DNA from: Liquorilactobacillus nagelii DSM 13675
GTDB taxonomy: Bacteria > Bacillota > Bacilli > Lactobacillales > Lactobacillaceae
DNA: 64,000 bases
Direction of reading: 5' to 3'
Assembly: GCF_019444005.1 (NCBI RefSeq)
Contig: NZ_CP049304.1
Span: 868,001 to 932,000 of the forward strand
This document shows, piece by piece, positions 8,754 through 17,362 of the stretch. A model generated the notes under the pieces. It searched no databases and was not told the DNA's origin. It worked only from the letters and a program-made list of their open reading frames with translations. A program made the position numbers and the translations under genes. Position 1 is the stretch's first letter. Each line of letters opens with the position of its first letter.

Positions 8754-10184
8754 TTAGTGTGTTAATATTTTTTTCGGTGGTAACCGCAAAAGATTGATGG
8801 TTCCCAGTAAAATTGAAATTGTAATAATTAACAAACCAAATCCGATTACTTCGACAATTGTTTTAATGCTCAAACTTAATTTTAGATTTGTTGTTTGTTG
8901 CTGATTCTGACTTGTAGCCCCTCCAAATTGGCCTGGATTATTCATTCCTTGCGACATTCCACTATTATTTCCACCACCCAATTGTGAATTATTTAAGCGT
9001 TTAGTGTTTGAAGATACGGTTTGTGTCGTTGCTTGTTGAACCAATTGTTTAGACAGCAAATTACCTGCATACTTTCCTCCACCAACAGCTATTACTGAAG
9101 AAACAACCAAGACCATTAATAGTTCAACTAAAAATTGTAGTACTATCTTGCCTTTTCGTTCCCCAAGAGCTAACAGAATACCTGACTCATAACGACGTTC
9201 GCGCACCATTAAAATAACAATTAGTGTTAAGATAATTGTTCCTGCTAAACCAACTAACCAAACAATTTTTTGTGCAAAGCTTTTAATATTATTTAAAGGT
9301 GTTAGCATGGTTTGATACAATGTGTCGTTCGTTGTTAAAGAAAACTTGCTGGTATTAATTAATGTTTTTTCTTGTTTGATGAATGCAGCTGCTTTTGCCG
9401 GATTTTTCATTGTGTAAACCACCGAATCAGCCTGATTGCTACTACCTTTTAACTCACTAACATAGTTGCTAGCTAAATAAAGCGTATTTGAGGGATCGCT
9501 TTGTTGCATTTGACTTGTTGAACTTGAACTTGCTCGATAAATTCCCACAACTTTTAGAGTAACTGTTTTGCTGTTAGACTTAATCTTAATTTGATCACCA
9601 ACTGAAATATTGTTTTCTTTAGCCAACTCTTTTTCAATTACTACATGATTTGTACCTTGATCAGAGGTAGTTATTCCTCGCCCAGAAACAATTTTATTAT
9701 CTCCATCAGTAAAAGCACTTGTAACTGAAGTTGCTGTTACTCCACTCAATGACAGACTGGTTTTATTGCTACTATTACCATTCATTGGACCTCCTTGGGG
9801 CGAAGAACCAGAAGAACCAGTGGTAGTTTTGATTGCTTTAAAAGATTTGGCAGTTGCCGTTGTACTGCTTAGAACGTTATAACTTTTAACGTATTTTGAG
9901 CTAGCAATTTTCTTAGCTTTTTTTAAGTTAACACTAGCCAAATTTAATTCAGTCCGACCTTGCTTTTGTTTACGCATTTGGCGAAATGCATTTTCACGAT
10001 TGGCACTCAGCGTTACTGTTGTACCAGCGCTTTCTTTCGCATTTTGAACAGCTTTTTCCGCCGCTGATTGAATCATTAAACCTGATAGAACAAATAATAA
10101 AATTGCTGATGTAATCAAAATTAATAACAATGTCCTACCACGTTTACGGATAACATTTAGCCAAGCTCGTTTAATAAAATTCAT
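8754..10184 (-). CDS. MacB/FtsX-type ABC transporter permease
   Basis: The 476-residue protein has one N-terminal membrane helix (about residues 15-36), a large extracellular region of about 270 residues rich in Ser, Thr, Asn and Gly, and three C-terminal helices in the FtsX-like arrangement. RERRYESGILLALGERK is the characteristic cytoplasmic loop of FtsX permeases. The loop before the last helix is unusually Asn/Gln/Gly-rich (about residues 385-430) and probably disordered. It is first in an apparent operon with the ATPase and the serine hydrolase. Start is ATG after CGGAGG. The substrate is unknown. Confidence 0.88.
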   Translation of the reverse strand: MNFIKRAWLNVIRKRGRTLLLILITSAILLFVLSGLMIQSAAEKAVQNAKESAGTTVTLSANRENAFRQMRKQKQGRTELNLASVNLKKAKKIASSKYVKSYNVLSSTTATAKSFKAIKTTTGSSGSSPQGGPMNGNSSNKTSLSLSGVTATSVTSAFTDGDNKIVSGRGITTSDQGTNHVVIEKELAKENNISVGDQIKIKSNSKTVTLKVVGIYRASSSSTSQMQQSDPSNTLYLASNYVSELKGSSNQADSVVYTMKNPAKAAAFIKQEKTLINTSKFSLTTNDTLYQTMLTPLNNIKSFAQKIVWLVGLAGTIILTLIVILMVRERRYESGILLALGERKGKIVLQFLVELLMVLVVSSVIAVGGGKYAGNLLSKQLVQQATTQTVSSNTKRLNNSQLGGGNNSGMSQGMNNPGQFGGATSQNQQQTTNLKLSLSIKTIVEVIGFGLLIITISILLGTINLLRLPPKKILTH

Positions 10185-10400
10185 TCATTTACCTCCGAAT
10201 GTTACAAAATTTATGGTGTTAGTTCGCTAAAAACTCTAATACATAGCAATACTCCTTTTGACTTAATTTTTAGAACCAGCAAAACTAACTATTTTTGAAA
10301 TTAAAAGCTTTGATATGCTTTTTAGCATAAGCTGAGAATTTGAAAATTCTAAGAATTTTTAAGGACAAAAATTTGGATTAGTTTTGAAAGTATTTATTGC

Positions 10401-10430
10401 AAAAAAATACTGGAACAAAATTGTCCCAGT
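10401..10430 (-). terminator. Terminator of the ABC-2/TetR operon
   Basis: On the minus strand a 9-bp stem (10409-10417 with 10422-10430, one G-T pair) is followed by seven T residues. It lies 17 bp after the stop of the tetR-type gene at 10447. Confidence 0.8.
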
Positions 10431-10446
10431 AAGATTCAAAAAATTC

Positions 10447-11088
10447 TTATTTTTTTAAACCATGCAATAAAAATACGACTGCTTCATCACTTGCTTTTTT
10501 TATTTCTAAAGGTTGATCAGCTAAAATAGCTGCTAAACCATATCCTAAAATCGTCGTTATGATATATTGAACAATGCGTGTCAATGACAAGTTAACTAAT
10601 TCTCCTGTTTTTTGGTACTTCTGCAATTGTTTCCCCAAGGGTCCAGCAATTAAGCTAGTTAACATTTTCCCAAATTGTTGCAACAGTTCTGGCTTAGTCA
10701 AAGCCTGCTGAATAAAAATTCTCAGTTGTGGCAGATTATCACTAACAAAAGTCAACCGATTAATAATAATTGTTCTTAGAAACTGTTCTAAATTTAAACT
10801 TGCTGATTGTTCGATTGAAACTAAAAACTCTGTTGCTGCTTTAGGTACGACTTGTTGAATAAAAGGTGTAATAATCGCAGCTAAAATTCCATCTTTAGTC
10901 TTAAATTGTTTATAAACTGTTCCCTCCGCTACACCAGCTAATTCTGCAATTTCGCGCGTACTTGTATCTGCAAAGCCCTTTTTCGCAAAAAGTTGCAAAC
11001 TAGCTCGTAAAACAGCTTTTTGTTTTTCGGTTAACTCCAGTTCATCTAAACTAGCCGAAAACAGAGATTGAACATCATTAACCACCAT
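10447..11088 (-). CDS. TetR/AcrR family regulator of the adjacent ABC exporter
   Basis: The 213-residue protein has an N-terminal TetR helix-turn-helix (about residues 20-70) containing FAKKGFADTSTREIAELAGV and AEGTVYKQFKTKDGIL, followed by an all-helical ligand domain. It is the third gene of an operon: ATPase, permease, regulator, with 19 bp before it and AAAGGAGG before its ATG. A TetR-like operator overlaps the operon promoter at 13007-13030, so I infer autorepression of the exporter until an inducer binds. The inducer is unknown. Confidence 0.88.
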   Translation of the reverse strand: MVVNDVQSLFSASLDELELTEKQKAVLRASLQLFAKKGFADTSTREIAELAGVAEGTVYKQFKTKDGILAAIITPFIQQVVPKAATEFLVSIEQSASLNLEQFLRTIIINRLTFVSDNLPQLRIFIQQALTKPELLQQFGKMLTSLIAGPLGKQLQKYQKTGELVNLSLTRIVQYIITTILGYGLAAILADQPLEIKKASDEAVVFLLHGLKK

Positions 11089-11107
11089 TTTTTCCTCCTT
11101 TATTTCT

Positions 11108-12274
11108 TCAAACTTGGCGAAAACGCCGTAAAGTAATTGAATTTAACAGCAAAAATAAAATTGCAAAAATAATTAAAACTGAGATTTGCATTCCAACACT
11201 GTTCCAACCTGATCCACGAGTAATAACCCCACTCATTGCATCAGCTCCATAATAAAGCGGCATAATTTTAGCAACTGGTTGTAACCAATTGGGCATTTGG
11301 GCAATGGGAATAATTCCAGAAAAGAAAATTTGTGGAATTACCACGACAGGTATAAATTGCACCATTTGAAATTCCGATTGGGCAAAGGTGGAAATAAACA
11401 AACCTAACGCTAGCGCCACAAAAGCTAAACATAGATTTATCAAAAAAACTAGTCCTAAGCTGCCAATAATTTGTATTTTAAAAACTAGCAAGCTATAACC
11501 CACAATCAAACACGTTTGCACTACTGCAAATAAACCATAGCCTGCAAGATAGCCTGTAATAATCTCTGCACGTTTGATTGGAGTGGCTAAAACACGCATT
11601 AGTGTTCCCGTAGTTCGTTCGCGTAACAAAGCAATCCCCGAAATTAAAAAAACAAAGAAGAAGACAACAAAACCAATCATAATTGGCAATAGCGTATCAA
11701 AATAAGTTGAATGACTACTACCATACAAATAATGAGTTCTAACTGAATAATTATCAAAAGTCTTTAAGGACTGGTTTTTACTCTTAACTACCACTGAACC
11801 TTCAGTTTGCTTGGTAAGCTGGGCAAACTCTTTAATAACTTGCTGTTGTTGTTTTATCACCTGACGCTGTCGACGTAAGGCAGTATCAGCCGCTTTAAAC
11901 TTCAATTTAATTTGCGCCTGCTGTAGCGTTTGCCGTAAAATAGCACTTTTACTCTGATCGCTATTTTGCAATGTCAATTTTAATTTCTGATCTTTTTGTT
12001 CCAAAACACCAGCATAATTTCTTTGCCGAATTAATCCAATAGCACTTTGCTTGGATTTAATTTTTTTAAGTTTGATATGTTTACCTTTTAATTCTCTAGT
12101 TATACTTGGTTCAACATTGCGTATTCCAAGTGTTACATTCTGCTGAGTATTTGATTGAAATAAAAAATACATCAAGGTTAGAATTAATAATGGTGCTAGA
12201 AACATTAAAGCTAAAGTCCGCTTATCACGAACCATCTCTAATAAGATTCGTTTAATCATTGCCTGAATTCGCAT
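11108..12274 (-). CDS. ABC-2 type transporter permease
   Basis: The 388-residue protein has one N-terminal helix (about 18-38), an extracellular segment with a Gln-rich coiled-coil-like stretch (about 135-155), and five C-terminal helices ending near residue 383. RERTTGTLMRVLATPIKRAEIITGYLAGY is the usual ABC-2/YhgE-type cytoplasmic motif. Its start overlaps the end of the ATPase gene by 23 bp, indicating translational coupling. It forms the membrane part of a drug- or lipid-type exporter, judged by family and TetR control. Confidence 0.88.
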   Translation of the reverse strand: MRIQAMIKRILLEMVRDKRTLALMFLAPLLILTLMYFLFQSNTQQNVTLGIRNVEPSITRELKGKHIKLKKIKSKQSAIGLIRQRNYAGVLEQKDQKLKLTLQNSDQSKSAILRQTLQQAQIKLKFKAADTALRRQRQVIKQQQQVIKEFAQLTKQTEGSVVVKSKNQSLKTFDNYSVRTHYLYGSSHSTYFDTLLPIMIGFVVFFFVFLISGIALLRERTTGTLMRVLATPIKRAEIITGYLAGYGLFAVVQTCLIVGYSLLVFKIQIIGSLGLVFLINLCLAFVALALGLFISTFAQSEFQMVQFIPVVVIPQIFFSGIIPIAQMPNWLQPVAKIMPLYYGADAMSGVITRGSGWNSVGMQISVLIIFAILFLLLNSITLRRFRQV

Positions 12275-12992
12275 CTTGTTTCCTCCCAGCTGTCAAAAAA
12301 ACTTCTTCAATAGATGTTACTTGATATTCTTTCACTAATTCTTGCGGCTTGCCTTGCGCAATAACCGCTCCCTGTCGAATCATCAAAATTTGGTCAGCTT
12401 GCTCGGCATCTTCCATCACATGTGTCGTCAATAAAATTGTTTTTCCTTGTGCCGCTAAATGATGAAGTTCCAACCAAATATGCTGACGTAATTCCGGATC
12501 AATTCCAACCGTAGGCTCATCTAAAATTAATAAATCAGGAACAGCTAGCAATGCAATTGCCAAAGACAAGCGGCGCTTCATTCCACCAGAAAAGTTTTTA
12601 ACCAGTTGATTTAAAGAGCTATTTAATCGAACAATTTTAGCTGCATAATTGATTTGTGCTTGCAATTGTTGTTTTCTTAGCCCTTGAAGCGCTCCAAAAA
12701 AAGCTAAATTTTCTTGCGCTGACAGTGATTGGTATAATGCATCAGTTTGAGCCATATAACCAATCCGGCTCAACAACTGACGATCTGGGACTGGTTGATC
12801 TAAAACTCGGACAGTACCCTTCTGCGGCTGCAACATCCCCATAATTGAATTAACTAAGGTTGTTTTCCCTGAGCCACTTGGTCCAATTAATGCCAAAATT
12901 TTACCTGGCATCAAGCTCAAATTGATTTGGTTTAAAACTGTTTTCTGTCCATACCCCTGTTGTAAATCTTTGACTTCAATTGTTGCTTTCAT
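12252..12992 (-). CDS. ABC-2 type transporter ATPase
   Basis: The 246-residue subunit has Walker A GPSGSGKTT, signature NFSGGMKRRLSLAIAL, Walker B LLILDEPTVGIDP and an H-loop TTHVM. These match the DrrA/CcmA-like ATPases that pair with ABC-2 permeases. I chose the ATG at 12992, which has AAGGGAG upstream; a longer reading from 13040 would run through the operator and lacks a binding site. It is the first gene of the three-gene operon. Confidence 0.9.
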   Translation of the reverse strand: MKATIEVKDLQQGYGQKTVLNQINLSLMPGKILALIGPSGSGKTTLVNSIMGMLQPQKGTVRVLDQPVPDRQLLSRIGYMAQTDALYQSLSAQENLAFFGALQGLRKQQLQAQINYAAKIVRLNSSLNQLVKNFSGGMKRRLSLAIALLAVPDLLILDEPTVGIDPELRQHIWLELHHLAAQGKTILLTTHVMEDAEQADQILMIRQGAVIAQGKPQELVKEYQVTSIEEVFLTAGRKQDANSGND

Positions 12993-13006
12993 TTTGCCAC
13001 TCCCTT

Positions 13007-13032
13007 TAGTGAGTAAGTGCTCACTCACTATA
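13007..13032 (-). promoter_or_regulatory. TetR-type operator overlapping the exporter promoter
   Basis: Arms TAGTGAGT (13007-13014) and ACTCACTA (13023-13030) form a perfect inverted repeat with 8-bp spacing. A minus-strand -10 candidate TATAGT occupies 13027-13032, so binding would block transcription of the operon starting at 12992. GTGAGTGAG-type palindromes are common for TetR-family repressors, and the operon encodes one. Confidence 0.75.
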
Positions 13033-13139
13033 CTAAACATTTTTCGGCGCTAAGACAAATTTGTTCTTTTAAAACAAAATCGTTTTTAGAATCAATTAGT
13101 AGTAATCAATTTCTTTTCTAATCTTTACGCATCTAAAAA

Positions 13140-13148
13140 TGATATAAT
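13140..13148 (+). promoter_or_regulatory. Extended -10 promoter of the alcohol dehydrogenase pair
   Basis: TGATATAAT is a consensus extended -10 element 66 bp before the ATG at 13214. No good -35 box is present, as is usual for extended -10 promoters. AAAAGGAG lies before the start codon. Confidence 0.6.
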
Positions 13149-13213
13149 GTCGGTGTAAAGCGAAAAAATTCACAAGCAAAGCCGGTTTTAATTTTTAAAA
13201 GGAGTTCGATCAT

Positions 13214-14293
13214 ATGAAACAGCAAGCTGCCGTTATTTATGGAAAAAAAGATGTTCGTTTCGAAAAAATACCAATTACTGAGCCTGCAGAAACTGAAGTT
13301 CAAATTAAAGTTGCTTATAATGGAATTTGTGGAAGTGATATCCATGAATATCTTGACGGAATGGATCTAGCCATTAATTCTCATCCTTTAACTGGAAAAA
13401 AGGTACCATTAGTTCCGGGGCACGAATTCGCTGGTACTGTTGTCAATGTAGGGAAAAAAATTACTAAATTACAAATCGGTGACCGCGTTGCAGTTGAACC
13501 AATGATTGCCTGTGGCAAATGTGCTGCCTGTTTAGCTGGGAATTATAATTTATGCAGTCGTGCAATCGGCAAAGATAATTCCGCTGGTTTTTTAGGCTTT
13601 TGTGCAAACGGTGGTTTAGAAGAGTATTGCAACGTGGCTGAAATTTTTGCCCATAAGCTACCAACTGATTTTCCACTTGATTTAGGTGCACTAGTTGAAC
13701 CAACTTCAGTTGCAGTTCAAGCTGTTTTACGTGCTGGACTTAAGGCCGGCGATAATATTTTAATTCAAGGTGCTGGACCGATTGGCCTTTTCACCCTCTT
13801 AGTTGCACAAGCAGCTGGAGCACATAATATTATCATTAACGATCTCTCAGATCAACGATTGGCTTTGGCTAAATCCCTAGGAGCAAATGCAGTTTTACAT
13901 GAAAATAATCCAATTGACCTACAACAAAAGGTGAACCAACTAACTGGTAATCAAGGAGTTAATTTAGCATTCGAATGCGCTGGTGTTCAAGCAACCCTTG
14001 CGGGGGCGCTTAATGCTCTCGGACAAAATGGAACTTTGATGGTAGTTGCTCTTTTTGGTACAGAACCCCAGATTGATGTTCGCGGACTCTTAAAAAAAGG
14101 CGGCCGTTTATTAACTTCATATGGTTATGCTAATGTTTTTGAACGTTCAATTGGAATCATTGACAATAATCGTGAAGCTTTCAAAAAAATTATTACCAAA
14201 AAGATTAAACTACCACAATTAATCGATGAAGGTATTTTGGCGCTTGCACATGACAAACAGCAAGCAAAAATTCTCGTTAAACTCACAAACTAA
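13214..14293 (+). CDS. Zinc-dependent alcohol dehydrogenase, 2,3-butanediol dehydrogenase-like
   Basis: The 359-residue medium-chain dehydrogenase has catalytic zinc ligands C39, H70 and E71 (GHE), structural zinc cysteines C100, C103, C106 and C114, and a Rossmann motif GAGPIGLF. The spacing and overall sequence resemble (R,R)-butanediol dehydrogenase/diacetyl reductase, which interconverts acetoin and 2,3-butanediol with NADH. The gene is followed after 14 bp by an iron-dependent alcohol dehydrogenase, so the two probably work in the same fermentative redox step or parallel ones. Sorbitol or other polyol dehydrogenase activity cannot be excluded by sequence reading alone. Confidence 0.8.
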   Translation: MKQQAAVIYGKKDVRFEKIPITEPAETEVQIKVAYNGICGSDIHEYLDGMDLAINSHPLTGKKVPLVPGHEFAGTVVNVGKKITKLQIGDRVAVEPMIACGKCAACLAGNYNLCSRAIGKDNSAGFLGFCANGGLEEYCNVAEIFAHKLPTDFPLDLGALVEPTSVAVQAVLRAGLKAGDNILIQGAGPIGLFTLLVAQAAGAHNIIINDLSDQRLALAKSLGANAVLHENNPIDLQQKVNQLTGNQGVNLAFECAGVQATLAGALNALGQNGTLMVVALFGTEPQIDVRGLLKKGGRLLTSYGYANVFERSIGIIDNNREAFKKIITKKIKLPQLIDEGILALAHDKQQAKILVKLTN

Positions 14294-14307
14294 ATGGAGG
14301 TTTCAAA

Positions 14308-15426
14308 ATGAAAACTTTTAGTATTCAACCAACTATTAACTTAACTAACAGCTTGTCAACTTTTTTTAAAGAATTAGCGGTTGGTAAAACTGATGTCTTA
14401 TTGACAAATAAATACATTATTACACCACATTTAAATCCAGCTGATTTACCACTAGATGTCATCTATTTAGAAGACTATCTTCAAGGTGAACCAACTGATG
14501 CAGCGGCTGATAAACTGTTAACTAAAGTTACTGAAAAAAATTATCAGCGGATTATTGCAATTGGCGGCGGTTCAGTGATTGATAATGCAAAGTTGCTGGT
14601 TTATGGCAGTGGCAAAACAATCGCTGAGATTGCCGCCACTGGTCAACAATTGCCAAAAAAACGGCAGTTAATAATTGTCCCAACTACAACAGGCACTGGG
14701 AGTGAAGTAACCAATGTTGCTGTGTTCAACTTCTTAGAAAAAGGAACTAAAGCTGGATTAGCCTATCCAGCAATGTTTGCCGATCAAGTTTATTTAATTG
14801 CGGACTTGGCAAAAACTATGCCATATAAGGTTTTTGCTACCAGTTCAATTGATGCTTTAGTTCACGCAATTGAATCTTACCTTTCACCAAAAGCTACCTC
14901 GTTTAGCAAAATTTTTTCTGTTGCGGCTATGAAAACAATTATTCAAGGCTATCTACAGATTATTTTAGCTGACCAAGTTGGACAGACACCTCAAGGGCAG
15001 CAATTGCAAAAATTCCTAGAAGCCAGCACGATGGCTGGAGTAGCTTTTGGTAATGCTGGCTGTGGTCCAGTTCACGCGTTGGCATATCCGATTGGTGCAA
15101 CCTATCACATTGCTCATGGTCAATCTAATTATCTAGTCTTTAATGGTACCTTTAATAAGTATCAAGAATTAGGCACTGACTTGAGTCAATTGAATCATAT
15201 TTTGGCTGAAGTTTTACCAGTTGAGCCTACGTCAGCCTTAACCGAGCTAAATAAGTTGATTAATCATATTCTGCCCAATCAATCATTAAGTGAAATTGGT
15301 ATGGATCAAAAAACTTGTCAAGAATTTGCAGCTTCAGTCATCGCTAACCAACAACGGTTAATGGTCAATTCGCCAATTAAATTAACTGAAACCGATGTTG
15401 CTGATATTTATCAAAAACTACTTTAA
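14308..15426 (+). CDS. Iron-containing alcohol dehydrogenase, 4-hydroxybutyrate dehydrogenase-like
   Basis: The 372-residue protein has the group III dehydrogenase features: GGGSVIDNAK for NAD(P) binding, PTTTGTGSE, and metal-binding positions in SIDALVHAIES and GPVHALAYPIGATYHIAHG. The family reduces aldehydes such as succinate semialdehyde or other short-chain aldehydes with NADH. The 4-hydroxybutyrate dehydrogenase label is my best guess from overall resemblance. It follows the butanediol-dehydrogenase-like gene by 14 bp with a good GGAGG site and is last in the operon before a strong terminator. Confidence 0.75.
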   Translation: MKTFSIQPTINLTNSLSTFFKELAVGKTDVLLTNKYIITPHLNPADLPLDVIYLEDYLQGEPTDAAADKLLTKVTEKNYQRIIAIGGGSVIDNAKLLVYGSGKTIAEIAATGQQLPKKRQLIIVPTTTGTGSEVTNVAVFNFLEKGTKAGLAYPAMFADQVYLIADLAKTMPYKVFATSSIDALVHAIESYLSPKATSFSKIFSVAAMKTIIQGYLQIILADQVGQTPQGQQLQKFLEASTMAGVAFGNAGCGPVHALAYPIGATYHIAHGQSNYLVFNGTFNKYQELGTDLSQLNHILAEVLPVEPTSALTELNKLINHILPNQSLSEIGMDQKTCQEFAASVIANQQRLMVNSPIKLTETDVADIYQKLL

Positions 15427-15443
15427 AACTTTTTTCAAATCAA

Positions 15444-15487
15444 AAAATGACCCATCAAAGTAATTTTTTACCTTGATGGGTTTTTTA
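15444..15487. terminator. Bidirectional terminator after the dehydrogenase pair
   Basis: An 11-bp stem (15450-15460 with 15471-15481, one mismatch) is flanked by AAAAAA on the left and TTTTTT on the right. It can serve both the dehydrogenase operon and the minus-strand gene ending at 15491. Confidence 0.9.
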
Positions 15488-15490
15488 ATT

Positions 15491-15829
15491 CTATTTGACT
15501 AGGTGCTGAACCTGTTTGTCCAACCAATTGATTAATTTAGGCGCATTCTTCCGAAAATCAGCGACGAAACTGCTCCCGTTCTCTGGTTTGATGACACCAG
15601 CTGGCTCGCCGATTGCATCAGTTATTACGATTTTTTGATCAGTTTCCTGCCAAACAGCTTCCCAGTATGGCCCTTCTAACGCTTCTTCCAACATTGCGCG
15701 AACGTTTTCCAATATTGCTGCCAAAATCACATCATTCTCGGAAACATTTTTTCCATGAGCTTGTTCCCAAGCTAATTTGACAGTTACTTCTGGTAAGCTA
15801 ATGGGGATAAAATTGCTTAAATCATTCAT
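15491..15829 (-). CDS. Hypothetical protein, 112 residues
   Basis: I do not recognise a family. The protein is acidic, soluble and has no signal peptide or membrane segment. A helical middle (about residues 30-55, including VRAMLEEALEGPYWEAVW) is followed by a predicted beta-turn segment and a C-terminal amphipathic helix ending DKQVQHLVK. The ATG at 15829 has AAGGAG 11-12 nt upstream. It ends beside a bidirectional terminator and lies about 140 bp downstream of the amidinotransferase-type gene, so it could be expressed with it. Codon use looks like its neighbours. Confidence 0.6.
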   Translation of the reverse strand: MNDLSNFIPISLPEVTVKLAWEQAHGKNVSENDVILAAILENVRAMLEEALEGPYWEAVWQETDQKIVITDAIGEPAGVIKPENGSSFVADFRKNAPKLINWLDKQVQHLVK

Positions 15830-15966
15830 GTATTTTCAGTCTCCTTAAACGTAAATTCTTCAAGTAATCATTATACGCTCATTTAATCCGAAAATTGAAC
15901 TGCAAATTTAAAGTAATTGGCAATTCAAGAAGCTTTTCAATCACTACTTTCGTCAACTACACTATG

Positions 15967-16806
15967 TTAGCTGCGGTTCAATGGAAAAGTCATACAATGC
16001 GGTCCGCCGCCAGCCTTCAATGTTTCTGTAATATCCAGTTCAATTACCTCTACCCCATGTTCAATCAGTGCTTGGTTAACTGCTTGATTTTGTTTTAACG
16101 AAATCACTCGATTTTTACCCAAGCTTTCAAGATTGCAACCGTGTTTGAAAATTGCCGCTTCAGGAACTGGAATAATCTCGATTTTCAGTTTCTTTAATAG
16201 TGTTAAAAAACTTGTTGGTAATCCTTGAGGATACGCAACTGCTAAATGATCGGTAATTAAATTAAAACACATATCTAAATGCAAGTAGCGTGGATCAGCG
16301 GGAACTGGATAAACTTGGTACCCATACTTAGATAAACCAGCCTTAACTTCTGCAAAACCAACTTGATCAGTTCGTTGCAGCAAACCAATTGCAATTGTCT
16401 TTTCATCTAAAAAGGCAAAATCGCCACCTTCAAAATAACCCGTTTTGACTTCGACAATTTTGGGAATTCCCAAAGCTTTCATCTTAGCTTCATAAGCCGC
16501 TCGTTCAGCAAATCTAAGTGGCTCCTTAAACCTCCCCAAAATATAGCCCTCTTTGACACAGGCTCCAAAATCACGAGCAAAAACACTATTAGTCATCACT
16601 GGTTGTGGGAGTAACTGTTCAACTTGAATGTCAGCTTTTTTGTAAGCCGCGATTAAAGCTTGATACTCATTAGCCAATTTAGCTTGATTTAGCGGTTCAA
16701 ATTGATATTTTTTTGAAATTTCGTTAATCGGATCAGCTTTTTTTAGATAATCCGGTGGACTCGTCAAAACATGCTTCAACTCAGCTGTGCCATTTTTAAC
16801 AAACAT
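15967..16806 (-). CDS. Amidinotransferase/dimethylarginine dimethylaminohydrolase-fold enzyme
   Basis: The 279-residue protein has guanidine-modifying superfamily motifs in order: VFARDF, GYFEGGDFAFLD, YLHLDMCFN with the His/Asp pair, and GGGPHCMT carrying the nucleophilic Cys near the C-terminus. Such enzymes hydrolyse or transfer from arginine-like substrates, for example dimethylarginine to citrulline. The length is close to DDAH enzymes and much shorter than arginine deiminase. It is not next to arginine-pathway genes, so the substrate is open. Start is ATG after AAAGGAGAG. Confidence 0.8.
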   Translation of the reverse strand: MFVKNGTAELKHVLTSPPDYLKKADPINEISKKYQFEPLNQAKLANEYQALIAAYKKADIQVEQLLPQPVMTNSVFARDFGACVKEGYILGRFKEPLRFAERAAYEAKMKALGIPKIVEVKTGYFEGGDFAFLDEKTIAIGLLQRTDQVGFAEVKAGLSKYGYQVYPVPADPRYLHLDMCFNLITDHLAVAYPQGLPTSFLTLLKKLKIEIIPVPEAAIFKHGCNLESLGKNRVISLKQNQAVNQALIEHGVEVIELDITETLKAGGGPHCMTFPLNRS

Positions 16807-16929
16807 TCAATCTCTCCTTTTCATTGATAACTTGCAAGTCAACTTAAAATTCTAATTACTTAAATCTAGCATACACTTTTGAAGCAAATTTGCCCAAATA
16901 CTTGTTTAACGGTGATCTTTTTAGTAACC

Positions 16930-16970
16930 AAAAAAACTGCAGCAGTCCCTCTAAAAGACTGTCACAGTTT
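16930..16970 (-). terminator. Terminator of the immunity-like gene
   Basis: On the minus strand a stem made of two 5-bp blocks around a small internal loop (arms near 16935-16947 and 16957-16969) is followed by seven T residues. It lies 17 bp after the stop at 16987. Confidence 0.65.
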
Positions 16971-16986
16971 TTATAATTAATATAAT

Positions 16987-17289
16987 TTAAAACCACATTG
17001 GCAACATGATTGCCGAAATGGCAGTTGCATCATATTTAACTGCTTTTGATTTGATTTGACCATGTAAATCAGCTAAAGCTTGGGGAAAATTGTCTTTGTG
17101 TTCCCAATAATAAAGCACAATTTTTTTGCAAAGTTTACTAGCAACTAAGTCACAGTCACCGTTTTTTTCAAGTTCTTGAGCCGCTGAAAAAATTAATTGC
17201 TGAGCTTCAGGCTGCTCTTTAATTTCGCAAGCTGCATAAGCTTGGCTTAGTTGATTCAACATCTGCTCCACCGCTGCTTGTTTTTTCAT
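16987..17289 (-). CDS. Bacteriocin immunity-like four-helix protein
   Basis: The 100-residue all-helical soluble protein resembles the enterocin A/pediocin immunity family in size, helix pattern and the central LxxxLCKKIVLYYWEHKDNFP-like region. Those proteins sit on the inner face of the membrane and block pore formation by class IIa bacteriocins through the mannose PTS receptor. No bacteriocin structural or export genes are adjacent, so it would be an orphan immunity gene. I use the ATG at 17289, 6 nt after AAGGTG; an upstream GTG is part of that site. The assignment rests on pattern only and is uncertain. Confidence 0.45.
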   Translation of the reverse strand: MKKQAAVEQMLNQLSQAYAACEIKEQPEAQQLIFSAAQELEKNGDCDLVASKLCKKIVLYYWEHKDNFPQALADLHGQIKSKAVKYDATAISAIMLPMWF

Positions 17290-17362
17290 CAACAACACCT
17301 TACTATTCCTTAAATTTATCTAATTATATCTCAATCAGTGTTGTTTAGCAATAAAATTTAAT

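Noticed and set aside
13150..13180. Possible Rex operator upstream of the butanediol-dehydrogenase-like gene
   Set aside because: Only one half (TCACAA) fits the TTGTGA-N6-TCACAA consensus; the other half has at least three mismatches.
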